Assembly: GCF_040530035.1 (NCBI RefSeq)
Contig: NZ_JBEWCD010000004.1
Span: 124,001-188,000 of the forward strand
Length of the DNA stretch: 64,000 bases
Origin: Roseibium sp. HPY-6
GTDB lineage: Bacteria; Pseudomonadota; Alphaproteobacteria; Rhizobiales; Stappiaceae
Direction: 5' to 3'
Numbering within the stretch: the first letter of the stretch is position 1; each line of letters opens with the position of its first letter. Below, piece after piece: positions 8,390 to 18,050 of this stretch. The position numbers and the translations under genes were made by a program. The notes beneath the pieces were generated by a model that was not told the DNA's origin, searched no databases, and saw only the letters and a program-made list of their open reading frames with translations.

Positions 8390-10560
8390 TGCTTCATTCC
8401 TTCCATTAATTTGTCTAGCCGAATAGGAAGCTCTCGGACACGAACTCCGCAGGCATTGTAAACGGCATTTGCGATTGCCGCGGCAGCGCCGACACAACCA
8501 AGCTCTCCAATACCGCGAGCGCCCAGCGGGTTAAACGCGTAGTCTGGCTCATCAATGAATCGCACATCAAGCTGCTGGACGTCTGCGTTCACAGGGACGT
8601 AATACTCACCGAGACTCGGGTTTAATACTCGTCCGTCGGGTCCAAACTCAGTTTCTTCCAAAAGCGCCATGCCAATGCCAAAAGTCATTCCACCAAACAT
8701 TTGGCTCTCTGCCGTCTTAGAGTTGAGTACGCGGCCGGCATCGAAGACGCCAAGCATTCGGGGTAGTGTTACAATGCCGAAGTCTTTGTCGACGCGCGCT
8801 TCCACAAAAATCGCACCGAAAGAATAGAAGCTTAAATCCGTCTCCTGTCCGCCTGCGAAGCCAAACATGGTTTCGCTTCCACTTTCGACCGACAAACTTT
8901 CCTGGTTTGCGCTCATGAACAGGTCAAATAGGGGCGGATTTGCGCCTGCCGTATTCACTCCGACCTGCTCAAGTTCGTCGCGTAGAGCTTGGATGGCTGC
9001 ATCGACGGCGGATGCTATGCTAGCCGTTGTCATAGAACCGCCAGCGAGCGGCCCTTCGGGCAAAGCCGTGTCTCCCAATCGAACGGTCACTCTTTCAATT
9101 GCAACGCCAAGCCCCTCAGCCACCATTTGCGCTATAATTGTGTATGCACCAGTACCGATGTCTTGCACGCCAGCTTCAACCAGCACTTGGCCAGATCTGT
9201 CCAGCTTGAGACGGGCTCGCGCAGGCATCCTGTATCCAGGATAACAAGCCGTTGCCATTCCGAAGCCAACGTACTCATTTCCTTCCACGCGAGATGCGGG
9301 TGCAGTTTGCCGCTCGGACCATCGAAATGCGGCCGCACCTTCGTCATAGCAGCGCAAGAGGTTCTTTGATGACCAAAGCCGTCCATTTCGTGGGTCGATT
9401 TCGGTATGATTTCGACGCCGCAGCTCGATCGGGTCTATGCCAACGGTTTCTGCAAGTTCGTCCATTGCACTTTCTAGAGCAAAGGTGCCTGAGGCTTCCC
9501 CAGGACCGCGCATTGGAGTTCCCGACGGCAGGTTTAGCTCAGCTACTTCGTGCACAACATCCATGCTCTTGCTAGCGTAGAGCATCGCGGTCGTAAGGCC
9601 GCATGGCTCAACATGATCACCAACCGGAGACCTGTATGAGCGTGTGGTATGCCGCGTGGCCAACAACTGGCCTTCAGCGTTTGCGCCCAAGACAATGTGC
9701 TGTTCGGTATTCGGGCGATGGCCACAAGAGGTGTACATGTCGCTGCGGGACAGCGAAAGCGACACGGGACACCCAGCGGCTCTCGCAGCGGCAGCGGCTA
9801 TAAGCGTATGTGGCCACGCGAAACCCTTGCAGCCAAAACCGCCCCCAACGAACTGGTTAACGACACGCACATTGGATTCGCCGACACCCATTGCGTAAGC
9901 AACGTAGCGCGCACTATTTGTATTACCTTGGGTAGCATCATAAAGAACGAGAGAGTCACCGTCCCATTCAGCAACAGTTGAACTTGTCTCAATCGGGTTG
10001 TGATGCTCAGCTGGTGTGCCGTAGTGCTGATCAACAGTGTAAACCGCATTGCGCAATTCTGCCTTTGTATCGCCTCTTGTAATTTGGAGCTCTTCACCTG
10101 TGTTATAGAGAATGGGTCTTTCCCAGGTAACGTTTGATCCGTGCAAAGAAAGCTGCGCCGGACGTTGCTCGTAGTGAACTACAATTGTTGCAGCTGCTGC
10201 CTCTGCAACTTCTCGCGACTTTGCGAGAACTATCCCGATGTGCTGACCAACAAAGTGGATATCAGCGCTTAAGAACGGTGTAAGTAACTCACCGGGGAAA
10301 AACGGTGCATCTCCTCGAGACGCGATATCCCTTATCAAAGCGCCGTCAAGGTGGCTAATAAACCGCACAAAGCCAGGCATGGACGCTGCTTGTGAAGTCT
10401 CAAATGCGCTTATCTGCCCATTGGCAATTGTGCTTTTGAGAAGAACACCGTGAAGTGTCGACCGAATTGGACGATGGTCTGATGCATATTTGGCTTGACC
10501 CGTCGTCTTTAGCCTACCATCAACACGATCAATAGGGCGCCCGAGAATCGTCTCTGTCAT
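8386..10560 (-). CDS. molybdopterin-binding subunit of xanthine-dehydrogenase-family oxidoreductase (PaoC-like)
   Basis: The large catalytic subunit (724 residues) of a three-subunit molybdenum hydroxylase. It starts with GRPIDRVDGRLKTTGQAKYASD, characteristic of the aldehyde oxidoreductase PaoC/YagR group. The molybdenum-cofactor segments NQFVGGGFGCKG and TPMRGPGEASGTFALESAMDELAE are intact, as is GVQDIGTGAYTIIAQM. The catalytic base is Glu686 in GARGIGELG. In this family the enzyme oxidises aldehydes or N-heterocycles with water as oxygen source, passing electrons to the iron-sulphur and FAD subunits encoded just upstream. Its start lies 3 bases after the FAD subunit gene. Substrate undetermined. 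Confidence 0.92.
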   Translation of the reverse strand: MTETILGRPIDRVDGRLKTTGQAKYASDHRPIRSTLHGVLLKSTIANGQISAFETSQAASMPGFVRFISHLDGALIRDIASRGDAPFFPGELLTPFLSADIHFVGQHIGIVLAKSREVAEAAAATIVVHYEQRPAQLSLHGSNVTWERPILYNTGEELQITRGDTKAELRNAVYTVDQHYGTPAEHHNPIETSSTVAEWDGDSLVLYDATQGNTNSARYVAYAMGVGESNVRVVNQFVGGGFGCKGFAWPHTLIAAAAARAAGCPVSLSLSRSDMYTSCGHRPNTEQHIVLGANAEGQLLATRHTTRSYRSPVGDHVEPCGLTTAMLYASKSMDVVHEVAELNLPSGTPMRGPGEASGTFALESAMDELAETVGIDPIELRRRNHTEIDPRNGRLWSSKNLLRCYDEGAAAFRWSERQTAPASRVEGNEYVGFGMATACYPGYRMPARARLKLDRSGQVLVEAGVQDIGTGAYTIIAQMVAEGLGVAIERVTVRLGDTALPEGPLAGGSMTTASIASAVDAAIQALRDELEQVGVNTAGANPPLFDLFMSANQESLSVESGSETMFGFAGGQETDLSFYSFGAIFVEARVDKDFGIVTLPRMLGVFDAGRVLNSKTAESQMFGGMTFGIGMALLEETEFGPDGRVLNPSLGEYYVPVNADVQQLDVRFIDEPDYAFNPLGARGIGELGCVGAAAAIANAVYNACGVRVRELPIRLDKLMEGMKQ

Positions 10561-10563
10561 AGG

Positions 10564-11550
10564 TTAGGCCTCCAGCAATTCACGCAAAACACGAACTATT
10601 GCCCGCTGTGCCAGCTCGATTTTGAAAGCATTTCCGCTTTGCGGAGTTGCTTCTTCAAACACTGCTTCAGCAGCATTTCGCAAATCCTTGTCCGACGGTG
10701 TTGTTCCGCAAAGTAATTGTTCTGCTGTTTTCGCGCGCCATGGAATTGAACCAACGCTGCCAAGCGCAAGCCTGATATTCTCAATATGGCCGTTGTTATG
10801 GGAAACGGCCGCGGCCACCGATACGAGAGCAAAAGCATAGCTCTTTCGGTCGCGAAGCTTTGCATAGGTTGAATGCTTGGCAAACGGTAATGCTGGTATT
10901 TGAATAGCCGTAATCAACTCGGCCTCACCAAGCTCATTTTCCACTGACGGAGTGTCACCCGGTCTCTTGTAAAATTCGGCAATCGGAATCTGGCGCGCTC
11001 CATTGGAAGAACTGGCGTGGATGACTGCGTCCAACGCGGTCAGCGCCACGCACAGGTCTGAAGGATGTGCGGCAATGCACTTATTGCTCACACCCAGTAC
11101 AGCACACATTCGATTGGCGCCTTGAAGAGCTTCGCACCCCGAACCTGGATCTCTCTTGTTGCATCTAGCTCCAGTATCCGCGAAGTAGGGGCACCTGTTC
11201 TTCTGCAGAAGGTTGCCGCCAACAGTTGCCATGTTGCGAATTTGTGTAGTAGCTCCAGCCAGTATCGATTGAGAAATCATCGGTAGTCTGGATTGAATTT
11301 GGCTATGCCAAGCCAATTCGCTGTTGCTCGTCAGAGCACCTATTATCACGCCACCGTCATCGGTAAAGTCGATCCCATTGAGTTCTTTCATCCCGTTGAT
11401 ATCGACTAAGGTGCCTGGCCGCTCGACGCCAAGTTTCATGAGATCAACAAGATTAGTGCCACCTGCGATTACTTTTGCTTCAGGGTTTTCGGCAAGCACA
11501 CTGAACAAAGACGGCAGGTCGTATGCGCGAACTATCTCGAATTCACGCAT
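10564..11550 (-). CDS. FAD-binding subunit of molybdenum hydroxylase, with 4Fe-4S motif (PaoB-like)
   Basis: The medium subunit (328 residues) of the molybdoenzyme. The FAD domain shows VIAGGTNLVDLMKLGVERP near residues 28-45 and ATTQIRNMATVGGNLLQ near 100-115. A cysteine-rich insertion follows with Cys120, Cys130, Cys139 and Cys149 (CPYF, ARCNKR, GCEAL, MCAVLG), the arrangement known in PaoB to bind an extra [4Fe-4S] cluster that most xanthine dehydrogenases lack. It overlaps the iron-sulphur subunit gene by 8 bases and is followed after 3 bases by the large subunit, so the three are made stoichiometrically. Confidence 0.92.
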   Translation of the reverse strand: MREFEIVRAYDLPSLFSVLAENPEAKVIAGGTNLVDLMKLGVERPGTLVDINGMKELNGIDFTDDGGVIIGALTSNSELAWHSQIQSRLPMISQSILAGATTQIRNMATVGGNLLQKNRCPYFADTGARCNKRDPGSGCEALQGANRMCAVLGVSNKCIAAHPSDLCVALTALDAVIHASSSNGARQIPIAEFYKRPGDTPSVENELGEAELITAIQIPALPFAKHSTYAKLRDRKSYAFALVSVAAAVSHNNGHIENIRLALGSVGSIPWRAKTAEQLLCGTTPSDKDLRNAAEAVFEEATPQSGNAFKIELAQRAIVRVLRELLEA

Positions 11551-12031
11551 GCTCAGTCTCCATATCTTTTCTCACTTCTTGGATTGCCGAAATGATGTTT
11601 GGGTAAGCGGCGCATCTGCAGATATTTCCGCTCATGGCTTCCCTGACCTCATCGTCATCGGATGCCCATGGCTCGGCCAGCATTCCAATCGCGGACATGA
11701 TCTGCCCCGACGTGCAGTATCCACACTGAAAACTATCGTGGCGGATAAAGGCATCCTGTACGGGGTGCAGTGCAGTTTCAGTGCCCAGACCTTCGATTGT
11801 CGTCACTTCAACTCCATTGGACAACCCGGCGAGCGTCAGACACGAAAGAACTCTTTTGCCGTCAACGAGCACGGTGCAAGCACCACATTGCCCGTGATTG
11901 CAGCCTTTTTTGGTCCCGGTAAGCTCCAGGTGATCGCGGAGCAGATCTAAGAGGGTGGTGCGAGCGTCGCACTCGCGCCTAACGCTCTCGCCATTTACTG
12001 TGAGATTTAATTCCACGTGTTTCGCACCCAT
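11543..12031 (-). CDS. 2Fe-2S subunit of molybdenum hydroxylase (PaoA-like, no Tat signal)
   Basis: The small subunit (162 residues) with two [2Fe-2S] clusters. The plant-ferredoxin-type site uses Cys44, Cys49, Cys52 and Cys64 (KKGCNHGQCGACTV, LSC). The helical-domain site uses Cys103, Cys106, Cys138 and Cys140 (FQCGYCTSG, GNICRC). The ATG at 12031 is chosen because AGGAG lies 7-8 bases upstream; a longer frame to 12136 contains no twin-arginine or other signal. E. coli PaoA carries a Tat signal for periplasmic assembly, so this complex is probably cytoplasmic. First gene of the operon running to 7448. Confidence 0.92.
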   Translation of the reverse strand: MGAKHVELNLTVNGESVRRECDARTTLLDLLRDHLELTGTKKGCNHGQCGACTVLVDGKRVLSCLTLAGLSNGVEVTTIEGLGTETALHPVQDAFIRHDSFQCGYCTSGQIMSAIGMLAEPWASDDDEVREAMSGNICRCAAYPNIISAIQEVRKDMETEHA

Positions 12032-12356
12032 TTTTGGGAACTCCTCTCCTACGAAAACCGCAGTTTGCCGATATGCGCAGATGCCCCATTTTCTGAGAAA
12101 AAACTGTGCCTGTGTTCCCGTTCCTGCCTGTTTCACAACGGGCGAAACATGGTGAGTACAAATTGCCTCAGTTTTGGAATGTCAGCTCGAGCCAATTAAT
12201 CTTTATCGTTTCAAGATTTTACTTCTGAAAACCCTCCATTAACTGAAAATCTTGAGTGCTTATTTTAGGTGGTAGCCACGGTCATTCGACTACGAGAGCC
12301 GCAAACCCTGGCTTTCGTCGGCAACGTTGGTATCCGGCTCTCATCGTGAATGCAGG

Positions 12357-12386
12357 ATAAGCCTACGTGTAATTACGTAGGTTATG
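12357..12386 (-). terminator. hairpin after AraC gene
   Basis: Inverted repeat ATAAgCCTACGT / ACGTAGGTTAT with a 6-nt loop, about 16 bases past the AraC stop on the minus strand. No clear T-run follows, so a terminator is likely by position only. Confidence 0.4.
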
Positions 12387-12401
12387 GTCGAAGTCAGGCT
12401 G

Positions 12402-13322
12402 TCAGAATATTGACCTATTTTCACTCACCGATGCGCGGAATTCGGTTGGAGTAAAGCCAGTTTGCTTCCGAAATGCTGCACTGAACTGGCTATGGCTAGT
12501 GTATCCAATTGAAAGGGCAATCTCGGAAAGGTTGGTGTGGCTGGCTGCGATAAGCTCTTTTGCTTTAGAGATGCGAACTTCGGTCAAAAGCTGTATTGGC
12601 GTTTTGCCGATCGTAGTACGTAATGCCCGAATGAAGGGCGCTGGTCCGAGTCCGGCCACTGAGGCGAGTGTCTCAAGGCGTATTGTTTCTGATACATTCG
12701 CGTCGATGTAGTCCAGCACCCTCATCAATGCTCGCGTATCAAGCCCCCATACCTTTTTCGTTTTTGATCTGAGGCCTTTGGCAGTTAGAATCGAGTGTGT
12801 CAATGCTAGAGCCAAAACTTCAAACGCCATGGGTTCCGCCTGTTCAATAAGGGCTCGTTGCGACTCAGTACTGATGTTAAAGAAGCGAGCATCCGCAAGA
12901 TTGTCTGCTGGTGGAATCTCGAAGTTAGAGTGTTCACCAAAAATCGAACTGGCTAAAAATGAAAAGTATTGCTTTTCGATATCAAATCTTAGGTATTGAA
13001 TCTCCGTATCTTCGAGTATTGACCTACGTTCCATAAATTCTGGTACGATTGTCGTTAATCCTCGGCAATCACTTCCTTTATAGATTTGCTTTCCTGAGTG
13101 AAACACTTCGGTAAGTTTTGTTTTGCCGCTTAATATCGAGCAAAAGCGTGCGCGCTTCGTTGAGTAGGAAAACTCTTCAAAGCCAGGGCTGAATACGTCT
13201 ACGATTGCGCAACTTAAGTTGTTCGATGAAAATGACAGTGACTTACGTGCAGCGGCGACTCTAGCTTCAACCTCCAGAGGAGGTGTTTGAGGCTCTGCCA
13301 AGTACCTATGCTTCACGTTCAC
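12402..13322 (-). CDS. AraC-family transcriptional regulator
   Basis: A 306-residue AraC-type activator with a cupin-like N-terminal sensor (about residues 30-170, including the strand FCSILSGKTKLTEVF) and a C-terminal pair of helix-turn-helices. DNA-binding landmarks are IRLETLASVAGLGPAPFIRAL, a typical first HTH, and LSEIALSIGYTSHSQFSAAF followed by RKQTGFTPTEFR, the AraC signature. It lies upstream of the molybdoenzyme operon on the same strand with about 370 bases between its stop and the start at 12031, and downstream of a porin. It is the nearest candidate regulator for either, but the sequence does not show which. Confidence 0.85.
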   Translation of the reverse strand: MNVKHRYLAEPQTPPLEVEARVAAARKSLSFSSNNLSCAIVDVFSPGFEEFSYSTKRARFCSILSGKTKLTEVFHSGKQIYKGSDCRGLTTIVPEFMERRSILEDTEIQYLRFDIEKQYFSFLASSIFGEHSNFEIPPADNLADARFFNISTESQRALIEQAEPMAFEVLALALTHSILTAKGLRSKTKKVWGLDTRALMRVLDYIDANVSETIRLETLASVAGLGPAPFIRALRTTIGKTPIQLLTEVRISKAKELIAASHTNLSEIALSIGYTSHSQFSAAFRKQTGFTPTEFRASVSENRSIF

Positions 13323-13413
13323 CTGCCTTTGATGTCGAACATAATGAGATTTGATTTCCTTCCCATCCTTTCATTTGTTTGAGAGGTGTTAAATCTTACT
13401 AAAGTGTAAATTA

Positions 13414-14745
13414 CTAAAAGACGACATGGGTCCTGATTCCTAGAACGCAGCCTATACTTTGGCGATGGTGCGCCTGCGCTGATCTTTCAAAAAATTGAAT
13501 ATTTGGTGTTATTTGAATGCCAGGGAGGACCCTTGATCGATAGAATATTTCACCACCGAGCTGGGTCAATTCGTCCATACCTTGCTCAGCCCAACTCACG
13601 CCGGCCCCAAAGGCGTCTCCTTCACGACCGAAAGGACGATCAACTATCAGTCCGATTGCGGCCAACTGTGAGATACCGCCAAAGTCTTTCGTTCTGAGCC
13701 CGTAGCGACTGCCGACACCAACTCGAGGTGTCAGTTGCCAATCGTAGGTGGCGACAAATCCCCAAACATCTTTGCTGCTCCTTGTTTCAGGCCGATGGTA
13801 GGTGGTGATCTGCAATAGGTGATTTGGAAACTCGGTTCCGCTTGCGGGTGTCCACGGCGACGAGAAGAGACTAAGTCCGAAGAAAAAGTAGGGGCCCTCA
13901 ACATCGAAGTCCAACCCGTAGGGTTCTGGCTCAGCATCGAAGACACCAGCAGATAAGTTGAATAAACTCTCGTATTTTTGCCATCTTGCGTAAAAACCTA
14001 CACTGTCGGACGGCCATGGTGTTGAGCGCGCAAGAGCCAAAGGGGCAGACTGAAACGTCGTTGCTTTGTTCGAAGTAAATCTGCTGCGCGACCACAACGC
14101 GCGTGTGCTCAGTTTGCCGACGCCAAGAATAAGTTGATTGTTGAACAATTCTTGTCTGTAAAAGAGTTGTCGGAGCCTTGTGAATGGCTGACTCGATATA
14201 GCATTTATGGGCCAAATTGACCCCTGCTGCCTCTCAAATTGCAAACCCGTTGTCGTGGAAAGATCGTGGCGATTTTCTATGTATGCAAAAAACGAACCCG
14301 AATTGTTAGATCCACGGTTAATCACTTCCCAACCAGAGGCAAATCCGAATAGGCCATTTGCGACAAACTCATCGAGATCAGGATCCCAATTGCTGTAAAT
14401 CGTATAGCTAGCTTCCACTGTGACTCCAAACGCGTTTTCAATCCTTTCTCTTGGATCCGTTGACGTTTGGAATATTGAACCGAGAATACCGTTTGCGTTG
14501 CTCTGTGATTTGCGCTCAATCAGAAGAGACTCGATATCAACGCTATCTTCTGCTGCCTTGCAAGCAGTGGAGATCGAAAAAAGTGGCAAGTATAACGCGC
14601 CAAGCGTGAAAAAAATTATGTATTTATTTATTTCAAAAGAGACTAACTTAGAAGATGCAATCGAATAAGAGCCTGTATTATTTATTATAATATTGAAATA
14701 TATTAAAATTTTATTGAAGAGCATCGCGATGAGCCCTGGATACAA
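13414..14745 (-). CDS. carbohydrate-selective porin, OprB family
   Basis: A 443-residue outer-membrane beta-barrel protein. Features of the OprB family are the segment GVTVEASYTIYSNWDPD, repeated amphipathic strands such as SGSFFAYIENRHDLSTTTGLQFERQ cut short, SVGFYARWQK, NHLLQITTYHRPET and GVGASWAEQG-like strands, and a C-terminal phenylalanine (HVVF), the usual outer-membrane insertion signal. The signal peptide is unusually placed: a hydrophobic stretch lies at residues 42-60 (IIFFTLGALYLPLFSIS) after a long AT-rich leader, so the true start may be downstream of the first ATG. In the family it admits sugars by diffusion. Its neighbours do not show a sugar pathway. Confidence 0.7.
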   Translation of the reverse strand: MYPGLIAMLFNKILIYFNIIINNTGSYSIASSKLVSFEINKYIIFFTLGALYLPLFSISTACKAAEDSVDIESLLIERKSQSNANGILGSIFQTSTDPRERIENAFGVTVEASYTIYSNWDPDLDEFVANGLFGFASGWEVINRGSNNSGSFFAYIENRHDLSTTTGLQFERQQGSIWPINAISSQPFTRLRQLFYRQELFNNQLILGVGKLSTRALWSRSRFTSNKATTFQSAPLALARSTPWPSDSVGFYARWQKYESLFNLSAGVFDAEPEPYGLDFDVEGPYFFFGLSLFSSPWTPASGTEFPNHLLQITTYHRPETRSSKDVWGFVATYDWQLTPRVGVGSRYGLRTKDFGGISQLAAIGLIVDRPFGREGDAFGAGVSWAEQGMDELTQLGGEIFYRSRVLPGIQITPNIQFFERSAQAHHRQSIGCVLGIRTHVVF

Positions 14746-15134
14746 TTAGTTTCGCGTTCGGAAGGCGGGTCACAGGACGCGCACGATTACCTAACTATGC
14801 TGTGATGCAACGGTCTGTTTGACTGCTAAATTTGTGCTGTTTTTTTTCAAATTCGTGCTTTTCTTGCCTGCGCAGTGGCCGAAAGGTCGAAACCAAATGT
14901 AGGTTTGGAACCTTCACACTTGGTAGCGTCTTGGAGGTTTACGTATCGCACTGGGTTCGATGAATGGAGAACTAAGGTGCTCTTCGCGTATTTTCTTACG
15001 CAATCACACATTGACATCCTTATCAGCCACCTCACGTAAACCTTGTGACCGGACCTAAGCTGTGTCGGAGAACTTGGAAGCAGGCAATATTTGGGCTTTT
15101 GAGTTGAGCAATCTATCTAACCTGGGATCACACC
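14746..15134. other. divergent intergenic region, porin / reductase fusion
   Basis: About 390 bases between divergent genes, so promoters for both should lie here. I see no coding region I trust; a 62-codon minus frame at 14847-15035 has no ribosome site and no domain. No clear operator palindrome was seen. Confidence 0.4.
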
Positions 15135-16745
15135 ATGGAAAGTTTTGCAGCTAGTTTGCGCGAAATGACACGAACTCCGCTTCACGACAGTCATGTGGAA
15201 GCTCTGCGTAAAATCGGCCAAAATGTTCAGTTCAGTGCCGGAGAAATGATCGCCGAAGTCGGGGATCCTATGGAAGATTTCTTGTACATCTTGAAAGGTC
15301 GCGTTGAAGTTGTCGATCCATTCACAAGAGAACCTTATTTACCGAACTCTCTCGGACCAACACAGTTTCTAGGTGATATCGCCTTTTTAAATGCGGGTAC
15401 CTATACGCTTCCATTGCGCGCGAAAGAGGAGGCTGTTTTGCTCTCGGTCCCTCGACAGGAAATGCTCAGCGCTATGGCGCGCAATCCTGAAATGTCTGAC
15501 ATTATCCTTTCAGTTTTTGCCGCGCGAAGGCGTCGCCAAATTGAAGAGGGTGATTCCTCTTTGAAGCTCATAGGTGCTGACATTGATCGCAATGTGCGTC
15601 GTGTTGCTGAGTTCGCTGCACGGAACAAAATAGCTTTTCAGATGATTGATCTCGGTACGGACGATGCCAATGACATCGCCGAAAACTGCGATCTTCATAG
15701 AAATGAGCCGGCAGTTGTTTTTGGCGCTAATCGTGTGGTCGAAGAGCCAACACCAGCAAAAGTTGCTCGGCTTCTTGGGCTTCAACAGGATTTTGAGTGC
15801 CACGAAACGGTCGACGTTCTGATTGTTGGAGGAGGGCCCGCTGGTGTTGCTTCCGCCGTGTATGCTGGCGCAGAAGGTCTGTCGGCCGTACTTGTCGAAG
15901 ACTTGGCGGTAGGTGGCCAAGCGGGCACTTCAAGCCGTATCGAAAACTATATGGGTTTTCCTACTGGAATTTCTGGTTCCGATCTTGTTTGGCGCGGTGA
16001 AGTTCAAGCAATGAAATTCGGTACGCGCTTTATGCGCCCTCGACGTGCAACTAGGTTGAAAAGGCAAGCCGATGGCCGGTTTTCTGTAACGTTAGACAAC
16101 GACAAAGAGCTCTGTGCTCGCGCTATAGTAGTCGCAACAGGTGTACAATATAGGCGGCTACCTCTCAATCGGTTGGAGCATTTTGAAGGGGTAGGGATCT
16201 ATTACGCAGCGACTGACATGGAGGCAAGATATTGCAAAGGCGCGAATGTAGTTGTTGTAGGCGGCGGTAACTCTGCGGGGCAAGCCGCGATGTATCTTTC
16301 TAGAAGTGCGCGGCATGTTCATGTATTGGTTCGAGGCGAAAGCCTTGCCAGTTCGATGTCCGATTACCTTTTGTCGCGCCTCGATGCTGACCAATCCATA
16401 ACAATCCACTACAAGTCACAGATAAAGGCCTTGATTGGGCATGACGTCTTACAGAGCGTTGTGATTGATCAGAATGGTCTTGACTGGAACCTGGAATGCG
16501 CCGCAGCGTTCATAATGGTTGGTGCTGCGCCTAACACAGACTGGCTAAGTTCTATTTGCAATCTGGATTCACGCGGGTTTGTACTTACCGGTTCTGTAGC
16601 TGGAAGGGAACAGTCTTTTGCTACATCTTGCCCGGGTCTATTCGCAGTTGGTGATGTGCGAGCCGGTTCGGTTAAACGTGTTGCTTCAGCTGTAGGCGAG
16701 GGGTCCGTCGTGATTTCTCAAATATGGAAATACTTAAATGGATAG
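15135..16745 (+). CDS. cyclic-nucleotide-binding domain / thioredoxin-reductase-like fusion lacking CxxC
   Basis: A 536-residue three-part protein. Residues 10-125 form a cyclic-nucleotide-binding-like domain (EVGDPMEDFLYILKGRVEVV, LGDIAFLNAGT). Residues 145-215 resemble a glutaredoxin/thioredoxin-like middle domain without an active-site CxxC (IAFQMIDLG, NEPAVVFGANRVVEEPT). Residues 225-536 are a pyridine-nucleotide flavoprotein with FAD motif VLIVGGGPAG (229-237), NAD motif VVVVGGGNSAGQA (373-384) and C-terminal GLFAVGDVRAG. Where thioredoxin reductase has its redox CATC, the sequence is YYAATD (356-361), so it cannot reduce thioredoxin in the usual way. This architecture occurs as a recognised family of unclear function. 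Flanking AraC genes are both on the opposite strand. Confidence 0.85.
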   Translation: MESFAASLREMTRTPLHDSHVEALRKIGQNVQFSAGEMIAEVGDPMEDFLYILKGRVEVVDPFTREPYLPNSLGPTQFLGDIAFLNAGTYTLPLRAKEEAVLLSVPRQEMLSAMARNPEMSDIILSVFAARRRRQIEEGDSSLKLIGADIDRNVRRVAEFAARNKIAFQMIDLGTDDANDIAENCDLHRNEPAVVFGANRVVEEPTPAKVARLLGLQQDFECHETVDVLIVGGGPAGVASAVYAGAEGLSAVLVEDLAVGGQAGTSSRIENYMGFPTGISGSDLVWRGEVQAMKFGTRFMRPRRATRLKRQADGRFSVTLDNDKELCARAIVVATGVQYRRLPLNRLEHFEGVGIYYAATDMEARYCKGANVVVVGGGNSAGQAAMYLSRSARHVHVLVRGESLASSMSDYLLSRLDADQSITIHYKSQIKALIGHDVLQSVVIDQNGLDWNLECAAAFIMVGAAPNTDWLSSICNLDSRGFVLTGSVAGREQSFATSCPGLFAVGDVRAGSVKRVASAVGEGSVVISQIWKYLNG

Positions 16746-16905
16746 GGAAAGTGCATTGGCTATAGTCAAGCCCGAGCCGTCGCATCATAATGCCTTGAAG
16801 ACGCATTACCTTGGTATCGCGGCAAGCTCAAAAAGTGGTGCCGTGGTTTCGAGGTCGACCCAAACTAAGTTGTTACTCCCCGAGCACCTCCAAAAGGAAA
16901 ACGGG

Positions 16906-17907
16906 TTACTTTCGGCGACGCGTTCTCTGACGTGATGATGCTCGGAGTTCAGCTCGCAATGCACTTGGGGTGATTCCAAAACGGCGTTTTAAACACGTTG
17001 TCATATGGCCCTGATTTGAAAAGCCACATTGATACGCAATGTCAGCGATAGTGTGACTGGAGTGCTGTATCATTTCCATTGCGCGCTCACTGCGGCGCCG
17101 TTGCACAAATGTCCAAACTGGTTCGCCAGTGTGCGCTTTGAACGATCGGGAGAAATGTGCAGGCGAAAGACAGGCAACAGAGGCAACTTCGGCAACTGTA
17201 AGCGACCTACCCAGGTGCGCCTCAATGTACTCAATTGCGCGTGCGATACGGATGTCTTCAGGTCGTTCTTCACCAAGGGGGGAAAGGGTGCGAGACTGAG
17301 TTAGTTCAGCAACGAACTGAAGTACCAATCCGTCAAAATACAGATCGTCAGATGGCGAAGAGCCTAGAGAGACGCGCCACAGCTGGTTCATCAACGCATC
17401 GATGGAAGGCTGGGGGGTAAATTCCTTTCCTGTAAAATAGTGGTTAGAAAATGCATCGGAAGGTAACCTTGCCTCGAGCAAAATTGGGTCAAGAGTTTTC
17501 GCAGGGATCGAAAGCACGCGGATAGTATGAGAACTTGGTACAACGAAACGCACCTCGGTTCTTGGAGGCACCACATTTAGGCTTCCGCGCTGTACGTCCC
17601 GATATCTCAAAAGACCGTCGCCGATATCGACTTCCAACGTGGAGACATTAGACATGAGTAAGGCGAATCCGTATTCAGGGACCGGGGCGTCGACCATGTC
17701 GACTGCTTCTTGTTCAACTTGCATGAGGTTTGCAGAATAGGAGCCACCGCTACGATGCTGTTGTGGGTAAACAGCGTATTCCGATTGTTTATAGAACTCT
17801 GCGAGCGTCTGAAAACTCGTGTCTGGACCTAGCTCAGCTTTAGATCTCATATTAGTGTAATCCAAAGATCTGTGATTTGTTGATCTTGATTGTGTGGGTT
17901 TTGACAA
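16906..17907 (-). CDS. AraC-family transcriptional regulator
   Basis: A 333-residue AraC-type regulator. The N-terminal part (about 30-210) matches the 'AraC-binding-like' sensor found in AraC/XylS regulators, and the C-terminal part has two helix-turn-helices: GRSLTVAEVASVACLSPAHF then SRSFKAHTGEPVW, and HTIADIAYQCGFSNQGHMTTCL then KRRFGITPSALR. A second in-frame ATG at codon 20 is possible as start. It is convergent with the reductase fusion and divergent from the TRAP locus about 500 bases away. Target genes are not evident. Confidence 0.85.
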   Translation of the reverse strand: MSKPTQSRSTNHRSLDYTNMRSKAELGPDTSFQTLAEFYKQSEYAVYPQQHRSGGSYSANLMQVEQEAVDMVDAPVPEYGFALLMSNVSTLEVDIGDGLLRYRDVQRGSLNVVPPRTEVRFVVPSSHTIRVLSIPAKTLDPILLEARLPSDAFSNHYFTGKEFTPQPSIDALMNQLWRVSLGSSPSDDLYFDGLVLQFVAELTQSRTLSPLGEERPEDIRIARAIEYIEAHLGRSLTVAEVASVACLSPAHFSRSFKAHTGEPVWTFVQRRRSERAMEMIQHSSHTIADIAYQCGFSNQGHMTTCLKRRFGITPSALRAELRASSRQRTRRRK

Positions 17908-18050
17908 AATCAGCTACCATTTTCCTCTTCCTCAGCGATAGTTTTGCGAGCCAGCCGCGTATGTTGATTGCTACTTCGTAAGCGCGGCACTCATCGAAAT
18001 TGCTTGTTGCAAGTTCACGTCTTTTTTGACGTTTAGGTCCAGATCTAAGG

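Noticed and set aside
16738..16935. 65-codon frame overlapping the end of the reductase fusion
   Set aside because: Overlaps both neighbours, has no domain, and the convergent AraC gene extends into it. Possible but unsupported.
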